Source: Rosa chinensis (lineage: Eukaryota; Streptophyta; Magnoliopsida; Rosales; Rosaceae). Taken from it: a stretch of DNA of 64,000 nt. This document shows, in pieces, positions 44,179-55,700 of the stretch (its first letter is position 1; every line of letters begins with the position of its first letter). Location of the stretch: the NCBI RefSeq assembly GCF_002994745.2, contig NC_037090.1, positions 19,084,001 through 19,148,000 of the forward strand, in the 5' to 3' direction. The notes under the pieces were generated by a model that had not been told where the DNA came from, did no database searches, and saw nothing but the letters and a program-made list of their open reading frames with translations. The position numbers and the translations under genes were made by a program.

Positions 44179-44606
44179 GCAATTATGGCATACTTGTGAT
44201 GAGCCAAGACTTCTACTAACAATTTTTGTGCTGGCGGTGGTGTGTCATTTATAGCAATCACTGCTGACATGGTGTTCAAGTTCATCTTCTCTGTAAAGCT
44301 GATTCCAGATTTCTTAACATGTTGTATACCTGTAGTTTCTGTGCTTGTTGAACTGTATGAACTTTTGTAATGGTACATGTTAAAGCTGCCGACTGGTTGG
44401 GGAAGTGCAAAGAAGTTGTCATGGGAAACAATAAAGCTCTCCTTGCTAAGTTTATGTTCTCTGCTTTAAAAAAAAAAAAAAAAAAAAAAACGTTCATGTT
44501 CTCTTTATTTAGGTGGATCTCTCTTGTGAGTAAGATGAGCATGCCCTCCTCGCATGGAAGTTTAAAACACTTGTATGCAATGGTATGCTCAACTCTTTCA
44601 CTCTTA

Positions 44607-45251
44607 GAGCAAGTCCACCGGTATGACTTTGCCCGGGCAAAGTGAGAGAATGATGATGTGGTGACCGGGCATGGAGAGAAACAACCTTCCACCGGCAAAC
44701 TCTTGACCAGCCAAACTTTAGCTTTGCATGACTGAGGTCAAAAAAAGGGGCAAGCCCATGACTAAACTCTTGCCCGAAGTCATCCGGCTGCCAGCTCGGC
44801 CAACCACAGAACGTGGCTGACCTCACAGGGGCTGCGGAGAGAGAAGAGAAACAGACGCCACGGAATTGCTTCGATCTCGGCCTGGGGGCAGCGTCTGGGC
44901 CGGCTGACGCCACGGAGTGGCCGGATGAGGTGAGGCGACCTCGGGTTGCTTCGATCTCGGCCTGGCCGGCTGACGCCACGGAGTGGCCGGACTAGGTGAA
45001 GCGACCTCGGGGGAGCCGGGTCAGTGGACGGAGGACGCCGGAGGAGGGAGAAATAGGCGGGTCGGGTCAGACGAGCAAAGTAAACAGTAAAAAAGCAGGA
45101 AAGTGAACAGTAAAAAACAGAAAAGTGAACGTTGCCCGGGTAAGAAAAAAACGGGTGCAAACCTATGTCCAGTGGCAGTGAATAGTAACTTGACTGGTCG
45201 AATTTTTGACTTTTCGACTTTGCCTTTTCTTGACTACGGGTGCACTTGCTC
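44607..45251. mobile_element. 645-bp PIF/Harbinger-like MITE
   Basis: TTA is duplicated at 44604-44606 and 45252-45254. The ends are inverted: left gagcaagtccaccgg, right (reverse complement) gagcaagtgcacccg. A TTA target and GAGCAA termini fit PIF/Harbinger MITEs. The interior has a direct duplication of about 77 bp (ttgcttcgatctcggcctgg... at 44867 and 44944) and gtgaacagtaaaaa repeats near 45080-45130. Confidence 0.8.
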
Positions 45252-45682
45252 TTATAAGACAATTTCTCGATTCTCATGAGGCATAGTTACAAACTGGACT
45301 TTGTCCTTGGTACTAAGGACGACATTATAACTAATAACCTACGATTTGTATCGACAGCAAGGACTTGTGTGAGTAATGCAAAATATATGGAACTTTGTTA
45401 ATCGTCTCTGTGTCGGCTTTACCACTAGCAATGTGGTTATTGCTCATATTTAGAGAGCTTCCTACTTCCAAAGTTGGGTGTGATGGTTGTTGTGGTTCTG
45501 ATGTTCAGATTAGAAAGATTGTCCTCTGTGTGTAATTGAATATTAACTCTGTTTCTTCTGTTCAGACTTCCAAGATCTTGGTTTCAGTTCTCTGCATGTG
45601 TTATGACTTGTGGCTAATACGCAAAGTATGTAATTGGTTAGGTAATGACTTCTTTTTTGTCGTGTTTTTCTTGGATGCATAT
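45252..45682. other. Spacer, nothing recognised
   Basis: No coding sequence or repeat supported. Confidence 0.5.
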
Positions 45683-46384
45683 TTAACTTCACTCATAATG
45701 TAGTGGAAATTAATAGATAAAAGTAGACCAATATCTAACCCTAAACAATATGTAAGAGAAGTCTTTTAATTTCTGAATTTTATTGAATAATAACATGCCT
45801 AAAACAAAAGCCAGATTTAACCATATATATCGAATAAATCCAAATAAAAATCTAAATTGAAATATTAAAGTCTTGGTCCTGTAAATTGGCTTGATACAAT
45901 ATTACAATACGAGTCCAGTTCATAGACCTTGTGTCATAAACTCATAATCCTTGTTAACAACTCATATCTTTATGAACCAATTCGAATATGTCGGCTTATT
46001 TGCTAGAATTTATTTGACAGTAATTAGATATTTAAAAGAATACTAAAAATATTAAATATTATACTAAATAAAAATGTATTTTCCTTTTATGTACTAATAA
46101 TTACTCTCATACGTAGTTTTTTATGTAACTATTATGAAAATTTTCTAACTTCTTTTAATATCAAAAAGGGTTTTTGTCCATTTACCCCATTTCTAGAGAT
46201 TTTTTTCCCACTAACCCCATTGAGTTTTTTTAATTCCCTCTTACCCAATACACTCTAAGGGAGTCTTCCCTAATACCCCATTAAGATTTTTTTTTTTTTT
46301 TTAATTTTTTTTTAATACCATTTTACCCCTCACCCCTTATTTACTTAGAGAGAGAGAGAAAATAGAAGAGAGAGAAACCATAGG

Positions 46385-46545
46385 AGACTTCGCCGGAGCC
46401 CGTCACCGGTCGCCGGAATCCGGTCACCGGCCGCCGGATTCCGGCCAACTTTCGCCGGATTCCGGTCACCGGCCGCCGGATTCCGGCCAACTTTTGCCGG
46501 ATTCCGATCGCCGGCCGCCGGATTCCGGTCACCGGAATTTGTTGA
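46385..46545. repeat. CCGG-rich minisatellite
   Basis: About four units of ccgccggattccggtcaccg or ccgccggattccggccaac, unit 23-40 bp, encoding Gly-Ile-Arg-Arg-Pro-type repeats on the minus strand by chance. Confidence 0.85.
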
Positions 46546-46567
46546 AAATCTCACCGGAAAGGTTTTT

Positions 46568-46915
46568 TGGCCCCCAATAGACATCTATTGCCCCCCAATA
46601 GACCTCTATTGCCTCCTATTGCCCCCCAATAGACGTCTATTGCCCCCTAATAGACGTCTATTGCCCCCCAATAGACTACTATCAGCCATGTATTGCCCCC
46701 CAATAAAGGAGCAATAGATGTCTATCAACCATGTATTGCCCCCCAATAGACGTCTATTAACCATGTATTGCCCTCCCAATAGACAATTATCAGCCATGTA
46801 TTGCCCCCCAATAGACGACTATCAGCCATGTATTGCCCCCCAATAGACGTCTATCAGCCATGTATTGCCCCCCAATAGACGTCTATTGCCCCCCAATAGA
46901 ATTTTCGTTTGCTGG
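46568..46915. repeat. Array of 16-bp palindromes (CAATAGACGTCTATTG)
   Basis: More than a dozen units of attgccccccaatagacg type in 350 bp. Many contain the perfect palindrome CAATAGACGTCTATTG (for example 46627-46642 and near 46874), others an interrupted form followed by atcagccatgt. Two spacer classes alternate: direct cccccc links and tcagccatgtattgcc links. A related isolated unit occurs at 46999-47031. Confidence 0.9.
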
Positions 46916-47159
46916 AATGAAAATTAATCTTCCTAAAATTAGACAAATAAAACTTTAATTAACGAAAAAAAAATAAGAGAATACATCAATTTAAAACATC
47001 TATTGCCCCCCAATAGTCGTCTATTCCTTCACATATCTCTCTGTTTAGCCTTCACCTTTTTTTTTTTTTTCGAGAATGAAACCTTCACTTTCTTGAACCA
47101 GTTTCTCTTGCCATTTTTGCTACCTCATCTTTCTTCCTCCAATCCTTGAAACTGGTCTT

Positions 47160-47830
47160 TACAACTTGGTTCTGGGTTTCGAAGACAACCAGAGTAGCAA
47201 AGTAGCAGACATGTTGGATCTTAATGTTGATGTCTCTATCGGAGAAAGAGAAAAGATCTGGGCACCCTATCGGAGTTCAACCGTGAGACTCAAGACCAGA
47301 CGTCGTCTTCAGCCGGAGATGTCGTTCAGCGTCTTGGTCCAGATCCGGTCACCGGCGAGCTGACGAGCTGACCAGAAGCAGCGTCTTCAGTCGGAGACGT
47401 CGTCGAGCTCATTGCTGGAGCAGCAAGAGGAAGAAGGCAGAGTGCTCCTCCGCCGGAACTGGAGATTGGAGAGAGAGAGGGAGAAACCAGATGGCACCGG
47501 GACTGAGTTCGAAGAGGAGAGAGCGACAGAGCTTTCATGGCAGAGAGAGAGAGGGAGAGAGAAACCGGAGGGCAAGGACCCAAGGGGATCGGAAACCTTC
47601 TTCGCCGGTAAGGTCGCTCTGGACCGCCGAGGAGGTCGATCTCGACCATCACTCACATCCTCCCCTTCTTCGTTGGCGAAATTTGAAGATCCGTTTCGAA
47701 CTTCTGCTAGGACTTCTGCACGATCTCACTGTTGACTTCGTTTCCGACGACCGGCGACCAGGCCGACGGGGATGTGGCCAGATCGTGAGAGAGAGAGCGA
47801 GAAGAGAGAGAGATGAGAGAGAGTGGCATT
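47160..47830. other. GC-rich, coding-like block in the composite element
   Basis: Open frames on both strands. The plus-strand piece SSKVADMLDLNVDVSIGERE (47196-47255) reads like genuine protein, and later frames (SSSAGDVVQRLGPDPVTGEL) are interrupted. The block ends in GAGA-rich sequence. It could be a captured gene fragment. Donor not identified. Confidence 0.4.
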
Positions 47831-48018
47831 GATGTAGTTATTTAATTAGGTTGAGGGTAGACTGGTCATTATACTCTAATTTGGGTTAGTGAGAATAAAA
47901 ATCTGTTGTTGGGGTAAGTGAGATAACTTTTGCTCATTTTGGGGCTTTTGGTCAATGACCCATTTAAGATCAAGCCAAACCGAGTATAACTCAAGCTTGA
48001 GTTTGTTAAAAATACATA

Positions 48019-48409
48019 GCTCGGCTTACTTTATTATAAAAAAAAATCTAAATTAAAAAGAAAACAAAGAACTAAAATATGTCCAAAACTTAAAACACAA
48101 AATATTTTGTGCAAATCATAGAGCTGATAGCTAACTCACACACAGAACTCCAGTCATTTATTTTTTCTGCATCATTCCAAAACAATAAAAAATGTAAAGT
48201 TTTACATTGGACAAAGAGTCACAACTAAGTAACTAACAACCATAAGAGGAAGATGACATTGGTTGCATGTGGCTAAGAAAGAAAGAATTTGATTTCTCTA
48301 TGTCGATAACAAGGTCATTTTAATATCTAACTTGTCGCCATGCACACTACTCCAAATCACAGGACACAGAGACTGCAACTAAAACAATGCATTTAAGACC
48401 ATCTCCAAC
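48019..48409. other. Spacer before the right arm
   Basis: AT-rich, no gene recognised. Confidence 0.5.
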
Positions 48410-48936
48410 ACTAAGATTAACACGTGCAGGCGATTCCATTACGCCTTAATTAACTAACCTAACCGTGATTAACACTCAAGTTAATCTAACAACGTCTATT
48501 TTCAATGAATCACGACAGATGTACGCTGGAGATTTCAATCCCGCTCGTAACGAAATTTGAATGCACAGAACCTCGCACGTGCCAAAAATTTGGGTTTTGG
48601 GATTGGAGGTCAATAATTACCGCTCGTCTGTCTGTTTGAAAACTTTGCCTTCGGACCTCAAAATCTCAGAGCTTAAAGAAACCCTCAGAGAGAGAGAGAG
48701 AGAGAGACTCAGAAACCCTAGCTCTTTAAAGGTAAAGAACTCTTATATAATCTTTGTTCTCTTTTCTTCACTCTCAGCTCGATTCATGGACTGAAAGCCC
48801 CAAATCTGAGTCGCCGGTGACTGGTCATTTTCCGGTGAAAATGTCATCTCCGGCGGTGTTTTTGTTTCTTGAAAATTGAGTGATGAAATTATTTGATTAT
48901 TCTGATCTGGTTTTTGAACTCTTCAGTTGAATCAAG

Positions 48937-50756
48937 ATGCCGGTGGAGTCTAGATTCAGGCTTGAGAGGCCGTTTGACATCGCGGAGGCCTTTTCTCAAA
49001 GGCGATCTGGCTCGCTTGCGGTTCTAAACGATCAGCGCGTGGAGTCGTTGGAATCGCCGGCGAGGCGGAGGGCGTTAGCGACACCGGTGCATCAGAGACG
49101 GCTAGGGTTATGGGCCGCAGGAGGTGATGGGCTCGCGCGGAGCAGAATGAGGACACCGAGAGCCGCGATTGGTCGAGAGAATGTGCTGCTGGCCGGAAGT
49201 TCTAGCAGGAGAAGGGGACGGGGATCGAACAGTGTGTTGCCTTCTTGGTATCCAAGAACCCCTCTCCGTGATATAACTGCGATTACCAGGGTAAGGATCA
49301 CTTTCTCCGACTTCTGTGTAAGCCCAAATTTTGGTCAGGCACCTTGTTGCTAATTGATATATGTTTCTCTGATTATTAAGCTTGCAGTGTTCTTTATTTT
49401 CAGTGAGTCATGTACTACTCTTTGGTTTTTGTGTTGTTTGATGCGTAAATTGAAGAAGAGATTTGATTTCCTGGCTGATTGAGTTATTGGGTCTCTGTTT
49501 GATTACATTTAATTATCAAACCTATATATATTTGCAGTCTGATTGGTTTGTTTCATGAAGAATTTCATTGGATTCATTATGCAGTTTATTGACAAATGTG
49601 TCTCAGTTTTATCAAGGGGTTTAATGGAAACTCCAAGTGTCCTATACTTGTAGTGATTCATATCACATTTTCAATGCTGTTTTCTTGGTCTGTTGAACAA
49701 AGAGTCCACTGGATTACCATGTCTCAGTTGGGTTTAATTGGTTTGTTGAACAAAGAGTCTCATTGGATTCATCTCATGGTCTCAGGTGTATTATTGGCTT
49801 TATTCGTAAGTAAAAGTGTTCTATATTTTCAGTGATTCATTTGGTACCCCTTGGTTTTTCTTTGTTTGATTGGGTTATTGATCAAAGAGTTTTATTCTAT
49901 TGTTCTAGTGGTTGATTTTTATACATGCGTCTTAGCTTTCTTGGGTTAGATATTCAATTAACAGCCTTCCTCTCTTTGCAGTCTTGTTAAGTTATGAAAC
50001 TAGTGTCATTTATATGGTTCATAATCACATACCTTCATTATCGAACTTTCCTCTAGTGCTGTTGTTTAGTTGTAAAACAAGTCATGCTATTTTTGAGTAA
50101 AGTTCACTCTATTTTTGTATATGCCTCTCTTTAATGTCATTCCGTCATCTGGCATTTTCTTTCTCTATATAAATATTTCCAACGGGACATGAAAAAACTT
50201 CACCTAGTTTTATGTTTCAACACTATTTATTTGGTTCATAACTGCACTGTGTTTACAAAACATGCGTTTTGGTTCTGTGTTTTCATTTATGAAACTAGCA
50301 TCTCTTATTTATTTGCATAATATGATTTATTACCAGCCACTATGGATCTATAGCATATGTTTAATAAGTGCCTTGCACTATGTACTTTCTATTTAGGCCA
50401 TTGAGAGGAGAAGAGCTCACTTGGGTGAGGAGAATGGCGAAACTGCAGAGGGTCAATTTCCATCTCTACAAGTTCAGGATGCTCCTCCTGAGCATCAAGT
50501 TCTTGCTGCTACTCCTTCAACCAATAAGAAGAGACCTTGCCCACCTCCTTCTGTTCTTAAAGTGCACAAAATTCTGCAAGAGGTGGCTAATCAGCCTGAT
50601 GAGGGAGAGTTCGTTACGCCACAGAAGAAGCTGCTGAACTCAATTGACAAAGTTGAGAAGGTAGTGTTGGAAGAACTTCAGAGGCAGAAGAGGACGCCGA
50701 GTGCTAAGAAGGCAGAGAGGGAAAGAAAGGTTCGAACTTTGATGTCAATGCGTTGA
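48937..50756 (+). CDS. UVI4/GIG1-like: UVI4/OSD1(GIG1)-type APC/C inhibitor, right copy
   Basis: Two coding exons, 48937-49290 and 50397-50756, encode 237 residues, the same length as the left copy and with identical splice sites. All family motifs are kept (GREN in place of GQEN, RTPLRDIT, TLMSMR tail). I count about eight substitutions against the left copy (ITR/ISR, GREN/GQEN, RAHL/RARL, FPSL/VSSL, STNK/STIK, LQEV/LLEV, RQKR/RLKR) and no frameshift or stop. Both copies therefore look functional. Regulation may differ: the promoter is shared only up to about 530 bp upstream of the ATG, after which a different flank begins. Confidence 0.92.
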
Positions 50757-50800
50757 GGAGAAAAGTAGTTTGGACAAAGAAGACCATCTACAGTGAAAGT

Positions 50801-50928
50801 TATCACCTTCTGGTGATACATTTTCTACCCTATGTAGTGATGACCATAATCACCTTCTGGTGATAATGTGCAGTGAAGCTATCACCCTGTGGTGATATTG
50901 GCAGTGACATTATCACCTTCTGGTGATA
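50801..50928 (+). promoter_or_regulatory. Array of four short hairpins in the 3' region, right copy
   Basis: TATCACCTTCTGGTGATA or close variants at 50801, 50848, 50880 and 50911, each a 6-7 bp stem with a 4-nt loop. The third unit (ATCACCCTGTGGTGAT) differs only in the loop, so its stem is intact. The array lies 45-172 bp past the stop codon, probably in the 3' UTR. Confidence 0.75.
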
Positions 50929-51835
50929 CCATCTTGGTTCAGGCCAACTTACCTTTCGCTGATATTGCTGAAGTTCATTTTTTTGGTGGAGTTAGTTTAG
51001 GGTAGTAACTATGGTTGAGTTTCATTACATCATTGTTTGATGCATCAGGCCACCTCTACTTTAGTTTGATAATCTAGTCTCTTTTGTAGTAAATAATTCT
51101 GGGGAAATGTACATAGATAATTCCACTTTTGTAGCATTTGTTTGGGTCCTTTTCTAACGATGATAATTGTGGAAGCAAGGACCTCAGAAGCTTTTGGAAT
51201 ATGTGGTGGGCTATCGTTGTTTGGATCATCTCCCTTATGTTGTTCTTGTCCTCTGTTTCATGTTACACTAGTAGAATGCTGATAGCATGCTGAGCTATGT
51301 AGGGTAGGCCTTGGTGACATGAGGCAGATAACTTCCACTGTTCCACCTGCTGCCTGAAACCCATTATTTCCAAAGGTTATGTGTACTTGATGAAAATCCT
51401 TGGCTGCATTTGGAATCCCCAAAAGTCACTGTTCTGTACCCTTTTTGATCAAGTCTACGACCCCTAAGAACTGTGGCTGGATTAGGACACACGATCTTTC
51501 GCTTCCATATAATTTGAAAGATAAGAGCGAAAAGCAAATGTTGCCCCAACCTTTGTAGCACCTGGATGAGCAATAAGAGCAGCTTCATAGGAGCCGTCAA
51601 TCGCTTTGGTACGTGTATTTGATAGCATTTATAACACTAATGGTGTGTCCTACAAAAAACAGTACAATTATAGTTTAACACATCATTTGGAATTTTGATG
51701 ATAAAAATTGTCGGATACCAACTTGATCTCCCATGAAGATGTTCTAAGCTTTCGAGCTTCATATTTCAGCCGTTGTTTTAGAGGTAAATGTGAAAAATTC
51801 ATATTTCAGCTCTCTGTCATTTTATCGAAAATTTT

Positions 51836-52130
51836 CCTACTCCCTATAGAAAAACAAACCAATCAATGATGCTCCCCTGCAAAATTCACAAATGTTGTAT
51901 TAAAGTTATTGGGAGGTCTTTGGAGATGTGTCTTTCCTATTGTCTTATTTGGAAGCTACTCTAGTAATATGGGCTCAATCATTTGGGCCCAAATAGTTCA
52001 CACATTTTGAAGCATTTGAAAATTGGCCACTAGCTATCTAAACCCTTCACCCGAGCGATAAGGGGGGTTTATGACTTGGTTCACACTAGAGCATGTTGTT
52101 TTCAAGAGAGCCCACATTTTGCTCCCCCTT
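51836..52130. other. Spacer upstream of FTSZ2
   Basis: No gene. This should contain the FTSZ2 promoter; no clear TATA box seen. Confidence 0.45.
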
Positions 52131-52331
52131 TCAACAGATCTTTGTTACTTTCCCCATTTCATTATCATCAAAGACCTCGACAGTCCAAACCTGAGTGAGA
52201 CTTGAAGCTTTGCTAGAACCCCAATTTTTCACACCCCTTTGGGCTCTACGCCCAAATGCTTCAACCCAACTTTGTTGTCTCTCTTTGCTAGGTCTCTCTC
52301 TCTCATTTCTCACCTTCACTCTAAACCCCAG

Positions 52332-52589
52332 GTACCATTTTCTGCTTCTTGCTTGTTTTTTCGGAATTGGGTAGGCAATTTGTTCAGCATTTCTGCTTGG
52401 TGGGTCTGATTTGTTCTTAGCTGTTTTAGCTTCATAGTTGCATTGAATTTTGTATAATTGTTGCTTGTCTTTGTGTTTTGGGTTGTAATTATTATCTGGG
52501 TGTTTTAATGCCTGCTATGTAGTTTAGTGGGTTTCTCTTTGATTAGGCTTTAGTCCACTATTCTCATTTTATCTGGGTTTCTGTAACAG
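52332..52589 (+). other. Predicted 5'-UTR intron of FTSZ2
   Basis: Donor ccccag|gtacc and acceptor gtaacag|gagttgg bracket 258 bp of T-rich sequence. A pyrimidine-rich leader exon precedes it (about 52260-52331), and the second leader exon reaches the ATG at 52702. Confidence 0.65.
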
Positions 52590-52701
52590 GAGTTGGAAGA
52601 GAGGATTTGTGGTGGAAATTGAAATTTTAAGGCACTTGGGTCTCTGAATTTATTGACATTCATCAGCTTACTGGTCTGAATTTGAGTTTCGCCACTATAG
52701 G

Positions 52702-55700
52702 ATGGCGACATATGCATCCACGCATTTTACTTTTTCTGATACTCGAAACCCAGTTGGGGTTCTAACGAGACTGGGAGGGAGAGTATTAGTGGAGAATCAC
52801 TTGGAAAGAGTTAGAAGTGTGAAAATGCTGCCCGAGAGCAAGTTTGGATTTTTGGGTGCGATCCATAAGTCGACTTTGCCTCAATTTAAGTGCTCAGCCA
52901 GCTCTCACAGTGTGGGTTCGTATCCGAATAAAGACCCTTTTCTGAATCTACACCCTGAGGTTTCTATGCTTAGAGGTGAGGGCAATAATACGTCGAGCAA
53001 TCTGAGGAAAGATACTCCAGGTGGGAATGTGACTGAGAGCTTGAGTGAGAAATCTCTTCCGAATAATTACAACGAAGCAAAGATTAAGGTTATTGGTGTT
53101 GGTGGTGGAGGGTCAAATGCAGTCAATCGCATGATTGAGAGTGCAATGAAGGGTGTGGAGTTCTGGATTGTTAACACTGATGTTCAAGCCATGAGAATGT
53201 CACCTGTCTTTCCTGAGAACCGTTTACAAATCGGTCAAGAGCTTACCAGGGGGCTTGGTGCTGGTGGAAACCCGGATGTTGGTATGAATGCTGCCAAAGA
53301 AAGCAGAGAATCGATAGAAGAAGCACTATATGGATCAGACATGGTTTTCGTTACGGTAAGCTCAAATTCTGTTTCCCTGTTTTCCAACCTTAGCCACTTT
53401 GTGTTGTTATCAAATTTATTAAGCCATTCTACATTTGACGTTGAGTTACATGCAGGCTGGAATGGGTGGAGGAACTGGCACTGGCGGAGCTCCTGTAGTT
53501 GCAGGTGTTGCAAAATCAATGGGTATATTGACGGTTGGCGTTGTGACAACTCCTTTCTCTTTTGAGGGACGAAAAAGGGCAGTTCAAGCCCAGGAAGGGA
53601 TTGCAGCTTTGAGAGAGAATGTTGACACACTGATAGTCATTCCAAATGACAAGTTATTGACTGCAGTTTCCCAGTCTACCCCAGTAACAGAGGCGTTTAA
53701 TCTAGCTGATGATATTCTACGACAAGGTGTTCGTGGTATCTCTGATATAATCACGGTATGTGATTTTTAAAGATGTTGTAATTGTTAACTCTATCTTGAT
53801 GTAAGTAGAGTATAATTAGACAAAAAAGGGAAAGCAAAGAAAATATTCAAAAGCAAATTGAGAATGAATTCCAAAGTCTGAAGTGTCCTATCAGGAAAGA
53901 ATTTTTTACTTGTTTGTTCATAAGAGTGATTATATATTTCAAAATTCTTAAATTTATAAGTTGAATTTATGAGCATTGCGTTGGTATATGCTTGGAACGT
54001 CACCTTTAGATCAATGGCGTTCTATAAGTGCTTCATTAATCATTTGTAGTTTCCTGTCCTATTTCCTTAGGTTCATATTTTGTTACACTAGTTGATAATC
54101 ATCACCTTAATTGCAGATTCCTGGGCTGGTAAATGTCGACTTTGCTGATGTAAGGGCTATAATGGCGAATGCAGGTTCTTCATTGATGGGGATAGGAACT
54201 GCAACTGGTAATTTTTGATCTACTAACTAGAATGTTTACAGTGCTAATATGATGTCAGAGTCAGAGGCTTCACTTATGATTTTGGACATGATTGTGCTGG
54301 AGCCTAATTACCATAATGCTTTCCATGATGGCATCATTGTGGCCAATCTTGTGAAAATTAGTGTTATGAATGACACCAAGAACTTCTCAGTTTATTGGGT
54401 TAGGTGTGAGGAGGAAGATGATCTAATCCCAAGTTTGGTAGAATATATAATAAGCCTAGAGAAATGTTCATTTGATTGGATACTCACAAAAGAGGGAAAG
54501 TGCCCTTTGCTGAAAATTTATTTTACTGAAAATGATATGTTAGTGTTGCACATGGTCTAAAATACATAGTTTTAGTTGCAGTCTCCATGTCCTGTGATTT
54601 GGACTGTGCAATGGCGATAAGTCTGATATTATAATGATTTGGTTATCAATATAGAGAAATCAAAGTCCTTACCTACACATGTGTAACCTTTTTGGTGGTA
54701 ACCAATCCCATCTTCTAGATGAATGTTCCTCTGATGCTTGTTAGTTGTGACTCCTGTTCAATGCAAAACTTTACATCTTTTCTGTTTTGAAAAAATGCAG
54801 AAAAAATAAAATGACTGAGCTCTGTGTGTGACTTAGCTATCAGCTGTGGGATCTGCACAAAATATTTACTTGAGGGTTATACGGATGATGTGAAATTGCT
54901 TTCGTTTTTTTTTTTTTTTTTTCCAAAATATAACAGAGTTCTGCATTTCTGCCTTTAACATTTCCATCTGATGTGGTTGACTTGTTTGTTTTCATCTGTG
55001 CCTATTTCCTTGTGCGAGTCATTTTATTTTATTTTTCAGATGTAAGGAGATAACTGTCTTCGTGTTTTTTTTCCCCTTTGTTTTTGGGAATAGGGAAGAC
55101 AAGGGCAAGAGATGCTGCGTTAAATGCCATTCAATCACCTCTATTAGATATCGGTATAGAGAGGGCTACTGGAATTGTCTGGAACATAACTGGTGGAACT
55201 GATTTGACACTCTATGAGGTACCACTTCTTCAGTTTGGCATAAAACTTCCTACCAAAACTGCCCTGAATTCCAATATAATTATTCCCCATATACTGAATT
55301 CTCCAAATGGTGGTTTTCACCCACAATCGATATGAGACATTTCTCTTCTGCTACACTCTAATTCTGGGTGTTCTCATAGGTAAATGCTGCAGCAGAGGTT
55401 ATATATGACCTTGTTGATCCAACAGCAAATTTAATATTTGGAGCAGTGACAGATCCATCACTCAGTGGTCAAGTAAGTTTTGTTGCTTTCTCTAAAGTCT
55501 GTAATCCTACCCTTGCACATTATGACCTGATCACACCTGCATTAGTTCACTCCATAATATCTTAATGTGCCAGTAACTTAACAAATATGAAAAAGAATAA
55601 TCAATTGATGGGAGAGTTCTTGTGAGGATTTTCAAATCAACGGTTGGATGAGTGTTTTGAAATTTAATTGAAATATTATTTTTTCAACAGACAAGTTATC

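Larger units (their letters stand above)
46166..47964. mobile_element. 1.8-kb composite element inserted in the dispersed repeat
   Basis: Presence/absence against the 37945 copy defines this insertion. The ends are weakly inverted: left gggtttttgtccatttaccc with cccactaacccc; right, in reverse, gggtcattgaccaaaagccc with cacttacccc. They resemble diverged Mutator-like termini, but no clean target duplication was read. Contents: a ccgg-rich minisatellite, a palindrome array and a GC-rich, coding-like block. Confidence 0.7.
45683..48018. repeat. Dispersed repeat, copy 2, split by an insertion
   Basis: 45683-46165 and about 47965-48018 together are the inverse of 37945-38418. The break (...atatcaaaa | agatcaagcc...) corresponds to continuous sequence in copy 1, which shows that everything between was inserted here. 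Confidence 0.8.
48410..51835. repeat. Right arm of large inverted duplication
   Basis: The mirror of 38808-42308 (see that entry). The outer end near 51835 contains an extra short duplication (atatttcagc repeated at 51762 and 51801) absent from the left arm. Confidence 0.92.

Noticed and set aside
47326..47832. Overlapping frames on both strands around GAGA tracts
   Set aside because: Low-complexity Arg/Glu or Ser/Leu sequence. Only the short DLNVDVS segment looks protein-like, and it is reported as such.
54249..54560. 103-residue open frame within FTSZ2 intron 3
   Set aside because: It lies wholly within an intron, lacks splice or promoter signals of its own, and matches no family I know.
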